Assembly: GCF_963662805.1 (NCBI RefSeq)
Contig: NZ_OY759880.1
Span: 1 to 64,000 of the forward strand
Origin: an uncultured Cohaesibacter sp.
Lineage (GTDB): Bacteria > Pseudomonadota > Alphaproteobacteria > Rhizobiales > Cohaesibacteraceae
Direction: 5' to 3'
Length of the DNA stretch: 64,000 nt
Shown here: positions 43,534-53,302 of the stretch, in pieces
Position numbering within the stretch: the stretch's first letter is position 1
Layout: every line of letters begins with the position of its first letter
Made by a program: the position numbers and the translations under genes
Notes under the pieces: model-generated
What the model was told of the DNA's origin: nothing
What the model saw: the letters and a program-made list of their open reading frames with translations, nothing else
Databases searched by the model: none

Positions 43534-43551
43534 CGGGGCGCCATCGCCCCG
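43534..43551 (-). terminator. GC-rich hairpin after sucB
   Basis: CGGGGCG (43534-43540) and CGCCCCG (43545-43551) around a 4-nt loop, 23 bp past the sucB stop. On the minus strand TTTCCATTTG follows. It may partly separate sucAB from the membrane protein-lpd pair. Confidence 0.6.
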
Positions 43552-43573
43552 CTCCCCTTAGAACTCTTGGACC

Positions 43574-44792
43574 TTAAAGATCAAGCACCAGACGCTGCGG
43601 GTCTTCGAGGGCTTCCTTGATGCGCACCAGGAAGGTCACGGCTTCCTTGCCGTCGACGATGCGATGGTCATAGGACAGCGCCAGATACATCATCGGGCGG
43701 ATGACAATCTGACCGTCGCGAACCACCGGGCGCTCCTCAATGCGGTGCATGCCTAGGATACCGGACTGCGGCGCATTCAGGATCGGGGTAGACATCATCG
43801 AGCCATAGACACCACCGTTGGAAACGGTGAAGGTCCCACCCTGCATCTCGTCCATGGTCAGCTGACCATCGCGCGCCTTGCGACCGAAATCGCCAATTGC
43901 CTTCTCGATTTCGGCGATTGACATCTGGTCGGCGTCACGAACAACCGGAACCACCAGACCACGCGGCGAAACCAACGGCAACACCCAGATGCACGAAGTG
44001 CTTGTAGATGATGTCGGTGCCATCAATCTCGGCATTCACTGCCGGGATTTCCTGCAGCGCATTGCAGACAGCCTTGGCAAAGAAGCCCATGAAGCCGAGA
44101 CGAACGCCATGTTTCTTCTCGAACAGGTCCTTGTATTCCTTGCGCAGGTTCATCACCGCAGACATGTCCACATCGTTGAAGGTGGTCAGCATCGCGGCGG
44201 TGTTCTGGGCGTCCTTCAGACGACGGGCAATCGTCTGGCGCAGCTTGGTCATGCGGACGCGTTCTTCGCGGGCCGCATCATCCGGAGCAGAGGCAGGACG
44301 CGCAGCCGCCGCAGGAGCAGAGGCACCAGCCGGAGCCGTTGCACCCGATGCGATGGCGTTGATCACGTCACCCTTCAGGACCTGACCGCGAACACCCGAA
44401 CCGGCGACTGAGGCCGGATCGACCTTGTTCTCGGTCATCATCTTGGAGGCGCTCGGAGCAGGCGGCATGGACGTCGGCTGAGCAGGAGCAGCAGCCGGTG
44501 CCGGAGCGGGAGCGGCGGCCTTGGCGGGAGCCGGAGCAGCCGCAGATGCGCCTTCACCCTCGTTCAGCATGGCAAGAAGGGCACCAACCTCGACGGTCTC
44601 CCCTTCTGCTGCTACGATGTCTCCGAGTGTTCCGGCAACCGGTGCCGGAACTTCGATCGTAACCTTGTCTGTTTCCAGTTCAACCAGCGGCTCATCGGCC
44701 TGAACGGCATCGCCAGTTGCCTTGAACCACTGACCAATGGTTGCTTCGGTCACTGACTCGCCCAAAGTTGGGACTTTGATTTCCGTTGCCAT
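43574..44792 (-). CDS. sucB: 2-oxoglutarate dehydrogenase E2 (dihydrolipoamide succinyltransferase), frameshifted in this sequence
   Basis: From the ATG at 44792: lipoyl domain (VPTLGESVTEATIGQWFKAT; lipoyl Lys in ELETDKVTIEVPAP), Ala/Pro hinge, E3/E1-binding segment, then the catalytic domain to HLGVAVG. There the frame is lost at a run of three A on the plus strand (43969-43971). Deleting one base restores VGSPRGLVVPVVRDADQM, continuing to SYDHRIVDGKEAVTF with the active-site His and Asp, and a stop at 43574. The corrected protein has about 405 residues, a normal length. SucB is normally needed for aerobic growth and the rest is perfectly conserved, so a sequencing error is the best explanation. 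It forms the core that binds SucA and Lpd. Confidence 0.9.
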
Positions 44793-44828
44793 TTTTCTTC
44801 TCACATTTGTTTCAAGTCAGTCAGCCGG

Positions 44829-47813
44829 TTACTCGGCAAACGCGTCATCGAGGAAGGCCTGAAGCTGAGCAAGGTGTTTGCTCATCAGGCCCGTAGCGGT
44901 AGCAGCGGATGCCGGGCGACCCACATAGGACATGCGTTTGGTCGACGCATCGATCTGATTGAGCACCCACTCCATGTAGGGTTCTACGAAGAACCAGGCG
45001 CCCTGGTTTTTCGGCTCTTCCTGACACCAGACCATATCGGCCTGCTTGAAGCGGCTCAGCTCCTTGATCAGCGTCTTGGCCGGGAAGGGATAGAGCTGTT
45101 CGACACGCATCAGATAGACGTCATTGATGGCGCGTTTTTCCCGCTCTTCATAAAGGTCGTAATAGACCTTGCCGGTGCACAGGATCACGCGACGGATCTT
45201 GTCGTCGGTGGTGAGCTTGATTTCCTGATTCGGGCGGATTTCCGCATCATCCCACAGAACCCGGTGGAAGGTGCTTCCCGCACCCATTTCCGCAAGGTTC
45301 GAAACCGCACGCTTGTGGCGCAACAGGCTCTTCGGTGTCATCAGGATCAGCGGCTTGCGGAAGCTGCGTTTCACCTGACGGCGCAGAATGTGGAAATAGT
45401 TGGCAGGCGTCGTGCAGTTGGCAACCTGAATGTTGTCTTCCGCACAGGACTGCAGATAGCGCTCGAGACGGGCCGAGCTGTGTTCCGGACCCTGCCCTTC
45501 ATAGCCATGCGGCAGAAGAACAGTGAGGCCGGAAGCACGCAGCCATTTGCGTTCACCGGAGGTCAGGAACTGGTCAAAGACCACCTGCGCCCCGTTGGCA
45601 AAGTCACCGAACTGGCCTTCCCACATAGTGAGGCCATTGGGTTCGGACAGCGTGTAACCATATTCGAACCCGAGCACCGCTTCTTCGGACAACATCGAGT
45701 TGATCACTTCGTAGCGGTTCTGGTCTTCTGAAATGTTGTTCAGAGGAATGTAGCGATGCTCATCCACCTGATCATACAGCACCGTGTGACGCTGGGAGAA
45801 GGTGCCGCGCTCGCAGTCCTGACCGGACAGGCGAACTGGATGGCCCTCTTTTACCAGAGCGCCAAAGGCAAGAGACTCGGCAGTCGCCCAGTCGATGCCC
45901 TCACCGGTTTCCATCATCTTGGCCCGGTTGTCGAGGAAGCGCTTGATAGTGCGGTGCACGTTGAAGTCTTCGGGAATGTCCGTCAGCTTCTTGCCGATTG
46001 CACGCAGCTCGTCGACATCAATCCCGGTGTTGCCGGAGCGACGATCGTCCTCGGCGGAAGCCGTCGACAAACCGGCCCAACGGCCATCGAACCAGTCGGC
46101 CTTGTTCGGCGAGAAGCTCTGACCCGCCTCGAATTCCTCGTCCAGCGTCTTGCGGACGTCTGCTCGCATCTGCTCGATATCATCGGGGGTGATCACGCCT
46201 TCCCCGATCAGCTTGTCAGCATAGAGCTGCAGGCTGGTCGGATGAGAGCGGATCTTCTTGTACATCAGAGGCTGGGTAAAGGCCGGCTCGTCGCCCTCGT
46301 TGTGGCCAAAACGACGATAGCAGAACATGTCGATAACGACCGGCTTGCCGAACTTCTGACGGAACTCGGTAGCAATCTTGGCAGCAAAGACCACGGACTC
46401 GGGATCATCGCCGTTACAATGCAGGATCGGCGCCTCGATCATCTTGGCCAGATCCGACGGATAAGGCGAAGAGCGCGAGAAGCGCGGGTTCGTAGTAAAG
46501 CCGATCTGGTTGTTGATGATGAAGTGGATAGATCCACCGGTCTTGTGGCCCCTGAGGCCAGACAGGCCGAGACATTCGGCAACAACACCCTGCCCGGCAA
46601 AGGCAGCATCACCATGCAGCAGAAGCGGCAGCACCGTGGTGCGTTCCACGTCCGTGGTCTCGATGAAGGCACCATTCTCGTCCGAGGCATGCTGATCCTG
46701 CTTGGCGCGGGCCTTGCCGAGCACCACAGGGTTCACGATCTCGAGGTGAGACGGGTTTGCCGTTAGCGACAGATGCACATTGTTGTCATCGAACGAACGG
46801 TCGGAAGAGGCACCAAGATGGTATTTCACATCGCCCGAGCCTTCCACGTCGTCAGGCGCATAGGATCCGCCCTTGAATTCGTGGAAAATGGCGCGATGCG
46901 GCTTGCCCATCACCTGACTGAGCACATTGAGACGCCCGCGGTGCGCCATGCCAAGGACGATTTCCTTGACGCCGAGAGCACCGCCGCGCTTGATGATCTG
47001 CTCAAGCGCCGGAATGAGGCTTTCGCCGCCATCAAGGCCGAAACGCTTCGTGCCGGTATATTTCAGATCGAGGAACTTCTCGAAGCCTTCAGCTTCAACC
47101 AGCTTGTAGAGGATGGCTTTCTTGCCCTGCTCGGTGAAGGCAATATGCTTGTCCGGACCTTCGATGCGTTCCTGAATCCACGACTTCTCGGCCGGATCGG
47201 AAATATGCATAAATTCCACGCCAAGGGTGGAACAATAGGTACGGCGCAGGATTTCGAGCATTTCCGGGATGGTCGCGAATTCGAGACCCAGAACATGGTC
47301 GATGAAGATCTTGCGATTGTAATCCGCCTCGGTGAAGCCGTAGGACGTCGGATGCAATTCTTCGTGATCTTTGGCTTCCGCAAGCTTGAGCGGGTCCAGA
47401 TCGGCATGCAGATGGCCACGAGCGCGATAGGCTCGGATCATCATCAGTGCACGCACCGAATCGCGGGTGGCCTGCTGGACGGCTTCGTCACTCAGCTCGA
47501 CACCCTGCTCCTTGGCCTTGCTCTTGAGCTTGTCTGTCAGCTTCTTCTCGTCGACGAATTCGCCGCCAAGGGCAGACACCATGTCACCGGACGCGGGCAG
47601 CGGCCAGTCTTTCCGCTTCCAGGATGCGCCGCGCGCATTGGCGATCACTTCACCCTTGTTTTCTTGGAAGTCCTTGAAGAAGGTGTGCCATTCTTCGCTC
47701 ACCGACGCCGGGTTTTCGAGATACCGTGCGTAGAGATCTTCGATGTAGGACGCATTGCCCCCGTAGAGGAAAGAGGTCAACGCGAACGCTTCGTTTGCAT
47801 CCTGACGTGCCAT
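44829..47813 (-). CDS. sucA: 2-oxoglutarate dehydrogenase E1
   Basis: 994 residues from the ATG at 47813 (a GTG two codons earlier is in frame). N-terminal SFLYGGNASYIEDLYARYLE is the E1o assembly motif. Thiamine-diphosphate domain blocks: GMAHRGRLNVLSQVMGKPHR, GDAAFAGQGVVAECLGLSGL, FIINNQIGFTTNPRFSRSSP and the C-terminal LPHGYEGQGPEHSSARLERY. It decarboxylates 2-oxoglutarate and passes the succinyl group to SucB lipoate. It is followed by sucB after 36 bp. A hairpin lies just upstream of its ribosome-binding site. Confidence 0.97.
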   Translation of the reverse strand: MARQDANEAFALTSFLYGGNASYIEDLYARYLENPASVSEEWHTFFKDFQENKGEVIANARGASWKRKDWPLPASGDMVSALGGEFVDEKKLTDKLKSKAKEQGVELSDEAVQQATRDSVRALMMIRAYRARGHLHADLDPLKLAEAKDHEELHPTSYGFTEADYNRKIFIDHVLGLEFATIPEMLEILRRTYCSTLGVEFMHISDPAEKSWIQERIEGPDKHIAFTEQGKKAILYKLVEAEGFEKFLDLKYTGTKRFGLDGGESLIPALEQIIKRGGALGVKEIVLGMAHRGRLNVLSQVMGKPHRAIFHEFKGGSYAPDDVEGSGDVKYHLGASSDRSFDDNNVHLSLTANPSHLEIVNPVVLGKARAKQDQHASDENGAFIETTDVERTTVLPLLLHGDAAFAGQGVVAECLGLSGLRGHKTGGSIHFIINNQIGFTTNPRFSRSSPYPSDLAKMIEAPILHCNGDDPESVVFAAKIATEFRQKFGKPVVIDMFCYRRFGHNEGDEPAFTQPLMYKKIRSHPTSLQLYADKLIGEGVITPDDIEQMRADVRKTLDEEFEAGQSFSPNKADWFDGRWAGLSTASAEDDRRSGNTGIDVDELRAIGKKLTDIPEDFNVHRTIKRFLDNRAKMMETGEGIDWATAESLAFGALVKEGHPVRLSGQDCERGTFSQRHTVLYDQVDEHRYIPLNNISEDQNRYEVINSMLSEEAVLGFEYGYTLSEPNGLTMWEGQFGDFANGAQVVFDQFLTSGERKWLRASGLTVLLPHGYEGQGPEHSSARLERYLQSCAEDNIQVANCTTPANYFHILRRQVKRSFRKPLILMTPKSLLRHKRAVSNLAEMGAGSTFHRVLWDDAEIRPNQEIKLTTDDKIRRVILCTGKVYYDLYEEREKRAINDVYLMRVEQLYPFPAKTLIKELSRFKQADMVWCQEEPKNQGAWFFVEPYMEWVLNQIDASTKRMSYVGRPASAATATGLMSKHLAQLQAFLDDAFAE

Positions 47814-47822
47814 CGCCACCTA

Positions 47823-47840
47823 ACCGGGTCGTTGCCCGGT
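47823..47840 (-). promoter_or_regulatory. Hairpin abutting the sucA ribosome-binding site
   Basis: ACCGGG (47823-47828) and CCCGGT (47835-47840) form a perfect 6-bp stem with a 6-nt loop, ending about two bases before the AGGTGG-type ribosome-binding site of sucA. It may influence sucA translation relative to sucD. Confidence 0.4.
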
Positions 47841-47933
47841 GCTCTAGTTCGTTTACCGGCACCATTGCCAGCAGAAAGGGAATGGCGGGAGAAAAGCGCA
47901 CTTTCCTCGCCGCCGTGTCACAATGTCGCGCTT

Positions 47934-48845
47934 TTACTTGCCGTTGAGCAAGTCAACCAAAGTGGTACCCAGGCTCGCTGGCGAGGGAGACACACGAATG
48001 CTGGCATTTTCCATGGCAGCAATCTTGTCCTCAGCACCACCCTTGCCGCCGGAGATCACCGCACCGGCATGACCCATGGTGCGGCCCGGAGGCGCGGTAC
48101 GACCGGCGATAAAGCCGACCATTGGTTTCTTCCGACCCTTTTCGGCCTGTTCCTTGAGCCATGCAGCGGCATCTTCTTCCGCAGAGCCGCCAATCTCGCC
48201 GATCATGATGATCGACTTGGTTTCCGGATCATCAAGGAACATGTCCAGCACGTCGATGAACTCGGTGCCCTTCACAGGGTCACCACCGATACCGACGGCC
48301 GTTGTCTGACCAAGACCTTCATTGGTTGTCTGAAACACTGCTTCATACGTAAGTGTACCAGAGCGTGAAACAATACCGACTGAACCTTTCTTGAAGATTG
48401 ATCCGGGCATAATGCCGATCTTGCATTCTTCAGGGGTCAGGATCCCGGGGCAGTTCGGGCCAAGAAGGCGCGACTTGCTGTCTTCAAGGCGACGCTTCAC
48501 CTTGACCATGTCGGCAACGGGAATGCCTTCGGTGATGCAGGAGATGAACTCCACACCGGCATCGATGGCTTCGATGATGGCAGCCCCTGCGCCTGCAGGC
48601 GGCACATAGATAACCGACGCGGTCGCACCGGTGGCATCCTTGGCGTCCTTGACGGAGGCGTAGATCGGCAACTGGGCACCGCTGTCAACGCCGCTGGTCC
48701 AAGTCTCTCCACCCTTCTTGGGATGAACACCGGCAACCATCTGGGTGCCGTAATAGGCCAAAGCCTGTTCGGTGTGGAAGGTACCGGTCTTGCCGGTGAG
48801 GCCCTGCACGATGATTTTGGTATCTTTATTGACGAGAATCGACAT
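47934..48845 (-). CDS. sucD: Succinyl-CoA ligase, alpha subunit
   Basis: 303 residues. CoA-binding Rossmann part GLTGKTGTFHTEQALAYYGT; catalytic His in GRTAPPGRTMGHAGAVISGG; SRSGTLTYEAVFQTTNEGLG. It forms a dimer or tetramer with SucC and makes ATP or GTP from succinyl-CoA. Starts four bases after the sucC stop, so translation is coupled. Confidence 0.98.
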   Translation of the reverse strand: MSILVNKDTKIIVQGLTGKTGTFHTEQALAYYGTQMVAGVHPKKGGETWTSGVDSGAQLPIYASVKDAKDATGATASVIYVPPAGAGAAIIEAIDAGVEFISCITEGIPVADMVKVKRRLEDSKSRLLGPNCPGILTPEECKIGIMPGSIFKKGSVGIVSRSGTLTYEAVFQTTNEGLGQTTAVGIGGDPVKGTEFIDVLDMFLDDPETKSIIMIGEIGGSAEEDAAAWLKEQAEKGRKKPMVGFIAGRTAPPGRTMGHAGAVISGGKGGAEDKIAAMENASIRVSPSPASLGTTLVDLLNGK

Positions 48846-48849
48846 CGAC

Positions 48850-50046
48850 TTAGGCTCCCTTCACGGCTGCAACAATCTTCTGCGCTGCATCATTGAGATC
48901 ATCCGCAGGAATGACGTTGAGATCGCTTTCGTCGATAAGCTTCTTGCCTTCGGCAACACGGGTGCCTTCCAGACGCACCACGAGCGGCACGCTAAGACCA
49001 ACCTCTTCAACCGCCGCCAGCACGCCCTGAGCGATGATATCGCAGCGCATGATGCCGCCGAAGATGTTGACGAGAATGCCCTTCACGTTCGGATCGGAGG
49101 TGATGATCTTGAAGGCTGCCGTCACTTTCTCCTTGGTCGCACCACCACCAACATCCAAAAAGTTGGCAGGCTCTGCGCCATAGAGCTTGATGATGTCCAT
49201 GGTTGCCATGGCAAGACCGGCACCGTTCACCATGCAGCCGATGTTGCCATCGAGCGCCACATAGGCGAGGTCATATTCGGATGCCTGGATTTCCTTCTCG
49301 TCTTCCTCGGTCAGGTCACGCAGTTCCATGATTTCGGGATGACGGAACAGGGCATTGCCATCAAAAGAGACCTTGGCGTCGAGCACGCGCAGACGGCCAT
49401 TTTCCATGACGATCAGCGGGTTGATCTCGAGAAGGGACATATCCTTTTCGATAAAGGCCTTGTAAAGGATCGGGAACAGATGCATGCCATCGTCGCGTGC
49501 GGAGCTTTCCAGCTCAAGCGCATTGCAGATCTGGGCAGCGTCTTCCGCTGTCACGCCCTTGTCGGGATCAATCGGCAGGGTCAGGATCTTGTCCGGCGTC
49601 TCTTCGGCAACGGCCTCGATGTCCATGCCGCCTTCGGTGGACACGACAAACGCCACGCGACCACAGGAGCGGTCAACCAGCAAAGAGAGATAAAGTTCGC
49701 GATCAATATCGGCACCATCCTCAATATAGAGGCGGTTGACCTGCTTGCCAGCCGGACCGGTCTGGTTGGTCACCAGAGTGGATCCAAGCATCTGGCTTGC
49801 GAAGCTGGTCACGTCGTCCTTGGAGAAGGCAAGGCGGACACCGCCCTTTTCCCCTGCGGAGGATTCTTTGAATTTGCCTTTGCCACGGCCACCCGCATGG
49901 ATCTGGGATTTAACCACCCAGAGCGGACCGCCAAGCTTGTCTGCAGCAGCAAGCGCCTCATCTGCGGAAAAAATGGCCACACCGTCAGCAACTGGTGCAC
50001 CATATTCCTTCAGAAGCGCCTTCGCCTGATACTCATGAATATTCAT
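48850..50046 (-). CDS. sucC: Succinyl-CoA ligase, beta subunit
   Basis: 398 residues. ATP-grasp domain from MNIHEYQAKALLKEYGAPVA; conserved VVKSQIHAGGRGKGKFK and the C-terminal GILVNIFGGIMRCDIIAQGV. First gene of sucCDAB, with a palindromic GGGAGCTCCC directly before its ATG and an intrinsic-terminator-like hairpin further upstream. Partner of SucD. Confidence 0.98.
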   Translation of the reverse strand: MNIHEYQAKALLKEYGAPVADGVAIFSADEALAAADKLGGPLWVVKSQIHAGGRGKGKFKESSAGEKGGVRLAFSKDDVTSFASQMLGSTLVTNQTGPAGKQVNRLYIEDGADIDRELYLSLLVDRSCGRVAFVVSTEGGMDIEAVAEETPDKILTLPIDPDKGVTAEDAAQICNALELESSARDDGMHLFPILYKAFIEKDMSLLEINPLIVMENGRLRVLDAKVSFDGNALFRHPEIMELRDLTEEDEKEIQASEYDLAYVALDGNIGCMVNGAGLAMATMDIIKLYGAEPANFLDVGGGATKEKVTAAFKIITSDPNVKGILVNIFGGIMRCDIIAQGVLAAVEEVGLSVPLVVRLEGTRVAEGKKLIDESDLNVIPADDLNDAAQKIVAAVKGA

Positions 50047-50059
50047 GGGAGCTCCCCTA

Positions 50060-50115
50060 AAAAACAGACCTGCCCGGCGGTCGAAACGTGAGCTCGATCA
50101 ACCGCCGGCTGGTCT
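50060..50115 (-). terminator. Long hairpin with T-run between mdh and sucC (terminator or attenuator)
   Basis: On the plus strand AGACC (50066-50070) pairs with GGTCT (50111-50115) and CCGGCGGT (50074-50081) with ACCGCCGG (50101-50108). In the direction of transcription the hairpin is followed at once by TGTTTTTT, then by the AGGGGAG ribosome-binding site of sucC. It can end mdh mRNA, or tune read-through into sucCDAB. Confidence 0.75.
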
Positions 50116-50192
50116 TCTTCTGCGATCTTGAAACCTGCGCCCCCGCTAATCGGGCCAACGAAGTAAGGCGGGGAGCAGGTCTTGCAGGCCGA

Positions 50193-51158
50193 TTACTCGG
50201 CCAGTTCCGGAGCGATGCGCTGGCAAGCCTCGATGAGGCCTTTCACAGCATCGACAGAATGATCGAACTGGGCTTTTTCGTCTTTATCCAGTTCAATCTC
50301 GACAATGCGCTCGATGCCGCCAGCACCGATCACGGTCGGCACACCGACATACATGCCTTCCACGCCATATTCACCGGAGAGGTAAGCAGCGCAAGGAAGA
50401 ACGCGTTTTTTGTCTCTGAGGTAGGACGCAGCCATCGAGATTGCCGAGGTAGCCGGGGCATAGAATGCCGAACCGGTTTTCAGCAGTTTGACGATTTCGG
50501 CGCCGCCATCACGGGTACGCTGTACGATTTCATCAAGACGGCTCTGTTCGATCCAGCCCATTTTGACGAGGTCGGTCAGAGGCACACCAGCAACGGTGGA
50601 ATAGCGGGTCAGCGGGACCATGGTGTCGCCGTGACCGCCAAGAACGAATGCGGTGACGTCCTGAACGGATACGTCGAATTCGTCAGCGAGGAAATAACGG
50701 AAACGGGAGGAGTCCAGAACACCAGCCATGCCGACCACTTTGTTGGCGGGCAGACCGGAGAATTTCTGCAGAGCCCAAACCATTGCGTCGAGCGGGTTGG
50801 TGATACAAATAACAAAGGCATCGGGAGCATATTTGCCGATGCCTGCGCCAACCTGCTTCATGACCTTGAGGTTGATTTCAACCAGATCGTCTCGGCTCAT
50901 GCCGGGCTTGCGAGGGACACCCGCGGTCACGATCACAACGTCAGCGCCAGCGATCGCTTCATAAGACTGCGTGCCGGACAGTTTGGCATCAAAGCCGTCT
51001 ACTGGAGACGATTCCGCGATGTCGAGCGCTTTCCCTTCAGGAGTGCCTTCTGCGATATCGAAAAGGACAACGTCGCCCAGTTCATACAGACCAGCCAGAT
51101 GAGCCAGCGTGCCACCAATCTGGCCCGCACCAATCAGAGCAATTTTCTTCCTCGCCAT
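50193..51158 (-). CDS. mdh: Malate dehydrogenase
   Basis: 321 residues from the ATG at 51158 (MARKKIALIGAGQIGGTLAH), the standard alphaproteobacterial start; the frame extends upstream to 51251 without support. NAD-binding GAGQIG, LFDIAEGTPEGKALDIAESS, substrate Arg region TAGVPRKPGMSRDDL and catalytic His in FVLGGHGDTMVPL. It belongs to the LDH-like MDH group. It oxidises malate to oxaloacetate and leads the TCA gene set. Confidence 0.97.
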   Translation of the reverse strand: MARKKIALIGAGQIGGTLAHLAGLYELGDVVLFDIAEGTPEGKALDIAESSPVDGFDAKLSGTQSYEAIAGADVVIVTAGVPRKPGMSRDDLVEINLKVMKQVGAGIGKYAPDAFVICITNPLDAMVWALQKFSGLPANKVVGMAGVLDSSRFRYFLADEFDVSVQDVTAFVLGGHGDTMVPLTRYSTVAGVPLTDLVKMGWIEQSRLDEIVQRTRDGGAEIVKLLKTGSAFYAPATSAISMAASYLRDKKRVLPCAAYLSGEYGVEGMYVGVPTVIGAGGIERIVEIELDKDEKAQFDHSVDAVKGLIEACQRIAPELAE

Positions 51159-51317
51159 ATCAGGTATTTCCCTAAACGTTAGGTTCTCCCAGGCACTTGG
51201 CAGTGCCGGGAATGGATGGCTGTGAGTACCCCGAATTCGTGACTCTTTCAAGTCTCACAAAGTTTTAAATCCCGAAAAAAGGCCAGACTTTTGGTGCACT
51301 TAACGATTACGTAAACG

Positions 51318-52466
51318 TCATGATACGGCATCATCCTGCGACATATAGTCGCGCGACTGCATTTCTACTAATCGGGATGTGGTGCGTTGAAACTCGAAAG
51401 CTTCAGTGCCGTGATCATCCGTATAAAGATCAAAGGGTGACGCAGCGGCAGTCGCTATCAATCTGATATGATTGTCATAAAGAGTATCGATAAGGATGAT
51501 GAAACGCTTGGCTTCATTCCGATTGGCGCGGCCAAGAAGCGGAATATCCTCCAGAAAGATCGTATGGTAGAGCGAAGACAGCCGTAAATAGTCTGATGCA
51601 CCAAGGGGTTTTGCGCAAAGATCGTCAAAAGTGAACCTTGCAATCCCGTGCCAGGCCTGCGGCACGTGGATTTCCCGCCCCTGATGGGCGATGGCATCGC
51701 TGGGCGCACGGGGCGCCTCGATCAGCACCTCCCACATCTTCTGAAAGCGGCGCTTTGCGTCATCGTCATGAGGGTGCAGATAGACCTCCTCACCCCCCAG
51801 CTTCTCCATTCGGAAGTCGGTGCGCGCGTCGAGACGGTAAACCTCACACTGCTGTTGCAGCAGATCGATAAACGGCAGGAAAAGCTGACGATTGAGGCCA
51901 TCTTTGTAAAGCAAGGACGGCTCGACATTCGATGTCGCGACCATCACCACGCCCCGCTCGAACAGTCGCGTAAACAGGCGCCCCAGAAGCATGGCATCAG
52001 CGATATCGGTCACGGAAAATTCATCAAAGCACAGAAGTTTGAGCTCGTCAGCCAAGTCATCGGCCACCGGGCGGATCGGATCGTCCCCCTTGATCACGCC
52101 GGCCTTGATATCGGCCCGGGCTGCCTTGATCCGATCGTGCATGTCCCGCATGAACTCATGGAAGTGAAACCGCCCCTTGCGCTTGACCGGTGCGATCTCA
52201 AAGAACAGATCCATCACCATGGTCTTGCCGCGGCCAACCTCGCCCCAGACATAGAGCCCCTTGACGGGCTCAGGTGGCTGGCGCTTGGCAAATAGCCAGC
52301 CAAGAGACGATGTCTTGCGCGAGAGCCTGTTCTGACTGACCCGTTCAAGCAGCTTGTCGAAACGCTGGGCAAGGGCCCGCTGTTGCGGATCCCGCTCGAT
52401 CTCGCCCCGTTCTACCTTGCTGTCATAGAAATCCGAGACCGAATATACGCCAAACTCGCTGCTCAC
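51318..52466 (-). CDS. zapE: Cell division protein ZapE / AFG1-family ATPase
   Basis: 382 residues. Walker A GLYVWGEVGRGKTMVMDLFF, Walker B LLCFDEFSVTDIADAMLLGR, and the sensor-like VVMVATSNVEPSLLYKDGLN are typical of AFG1/ZapE P-loop ATPases, which act at the Z ring in gamma-proteobacteria and in protein quality control in mitochondria. It lies upstream of mdh on the same strand, the usual alphaproteobacterial neighbour. Confidence 0.93.
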   Translation of the reverse strand: MSSEFGVYSVSDFYDSKVERGEIERDPQQRALAQRFDKLLERVSQNRLSRKTSSLGWLFAKRQPPEPVKGLYVWGEVGRGKTMVMDLFFEIAPVKRKGRFHFHEFMRDMHDRIKAARADIKAGVIKGDDPIRPVADDLADELKLLCFDEFSVTDIADAMLLGRLFTRLFERGVVMVATSNVEPSLLYKDGLNRQLFLPFIDLLQQQCEVYRLDARTDFRMEKLGGEEVYLHPHDDDAKRRFQKMWEVLIEAPRAPSDAIAHQGREIHVPQAWHGIARFTFDDLCAKPLGASDYLRLSSLYHTIFLEDIPLLGRANRNEAKRFIILIDTLYDNHIRLIATAAASPFDLYTDDHGTEAFEFQRTTSRLVEMQSRDYMSQDDAVS

Positions 52467-52647
52467 AAATTCATCCCTCTGCTGTCAGACCTCAGGATCG
52501 CAATGGCCAGAGCGCTGTCGCCGTCCGCAGACGGCCTGTCAACGCAACAAAGTGCGACACTCTCTCAAATGCGTCCTCTAACGCACGGAGCAGCGCTCCG
52601 CAAGCCTACCAAAGACTGCGGATGATCAAACCAGACCATCGAGAAAC

Positions 52648-53205
52648 CTAGCGGAAGAAGGAGACCGCGCGACCATCCTGACCTGCCAACCCGTCAAACC
52701 GGGCGGGAGAAGAGGAGAACAGGTTGGCGATTGGCGTTGTGCCATCCTCGGCAAGCAAGATCACTTTCTTGCCTTCCAGCTTCCACGCGTTGATCCGCTG
52801 CAGATCCGCAGAAGCACAGCCCCGCGTCGAGGCACGATAGCCACCGGTCCAGTTGGTCAGATTGACATTCAGCTTGCACTGCTCTGCCCCCGAGGCCAAA
52901 GTCCATGCACCAAGCAGATCGGTGCGGCTGAGCGTGCGAGCGGAGGCAGGTGCTACCATGTCTCCGGAAATCTGGCCGGGCTCGGTGAATTCAGCTTCTG
53001 CACCAAGGGCATTGTTGATCGGCTGGCCCTGTTGGGGCGTTGCATACTGATCATTCGGAATGAGCGGGCTCAGCCCCTGACTTTCAACCGGTGCGGTCGG
53101 TGCAGGCGTGAGCGGTGAGCTCTGATTGCCACCAAACCGGTCAAACCCGGCAGTCGAACAACCAGCCAGGACAACAAGGCAACCAAGTGCGCAATATCGA
53201 ATCAT
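52648..53205 (-). CDS. Omp19-like lipoprotein with AprI/Inh protease-inhibitor domain
   Basis: 185 residues from the ATG at 53205 (GGAG six bases upstream). Lipoprotein signal MIRYCALGCLVVLAGCSTAG with lipobox LAGC, a Pro/Gln/Ser-rich linker, then an Inh domain: DLLGAWTLASGAEQCKLNVN, RASTRGCASADLQRINAW, and a C-terminal LAGQDGRAVSFFR. The same architecture is known in Brucella Omp19, an outer-membrane lipoprotein that blocks proteases. A second Inh lipoprotein gene lies 98 bp upstream on the same strand. Confidence 0.85.
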   Translation of the reverse strand: MIRYCALGCLVVLAGCSTAGFDRFGGNQSSPLTPAPTAPVESQGLSPLIPNDQYATPQQGQPINNALGAEAEFTEPGQISGDMVAPASARTLSRTDLLGAWTLASGAEQCKLNVNLTNWTGGYRASTRGCASADLQRINAWKLEGKKVILLAEDGTTPIANLFSSSPARFDGLAGQDGRAVSFFR

Positions 53206-53302
53206 AACACTCTCCATCCGACACCCTACCCCAACTGTCGAATCTTCTGTACGTTTTATCAAGTCGGTAAATACCATTTGACGAGGTTTCGCCTTCGTCT
53301 GA

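Noticed and set aside
46773..48368. 531-codon plus-strand frame opposite sucA and the sucD end
   Set aside because: Composition is that of an antisense shadow; both minus-strand genes are unmistakable.
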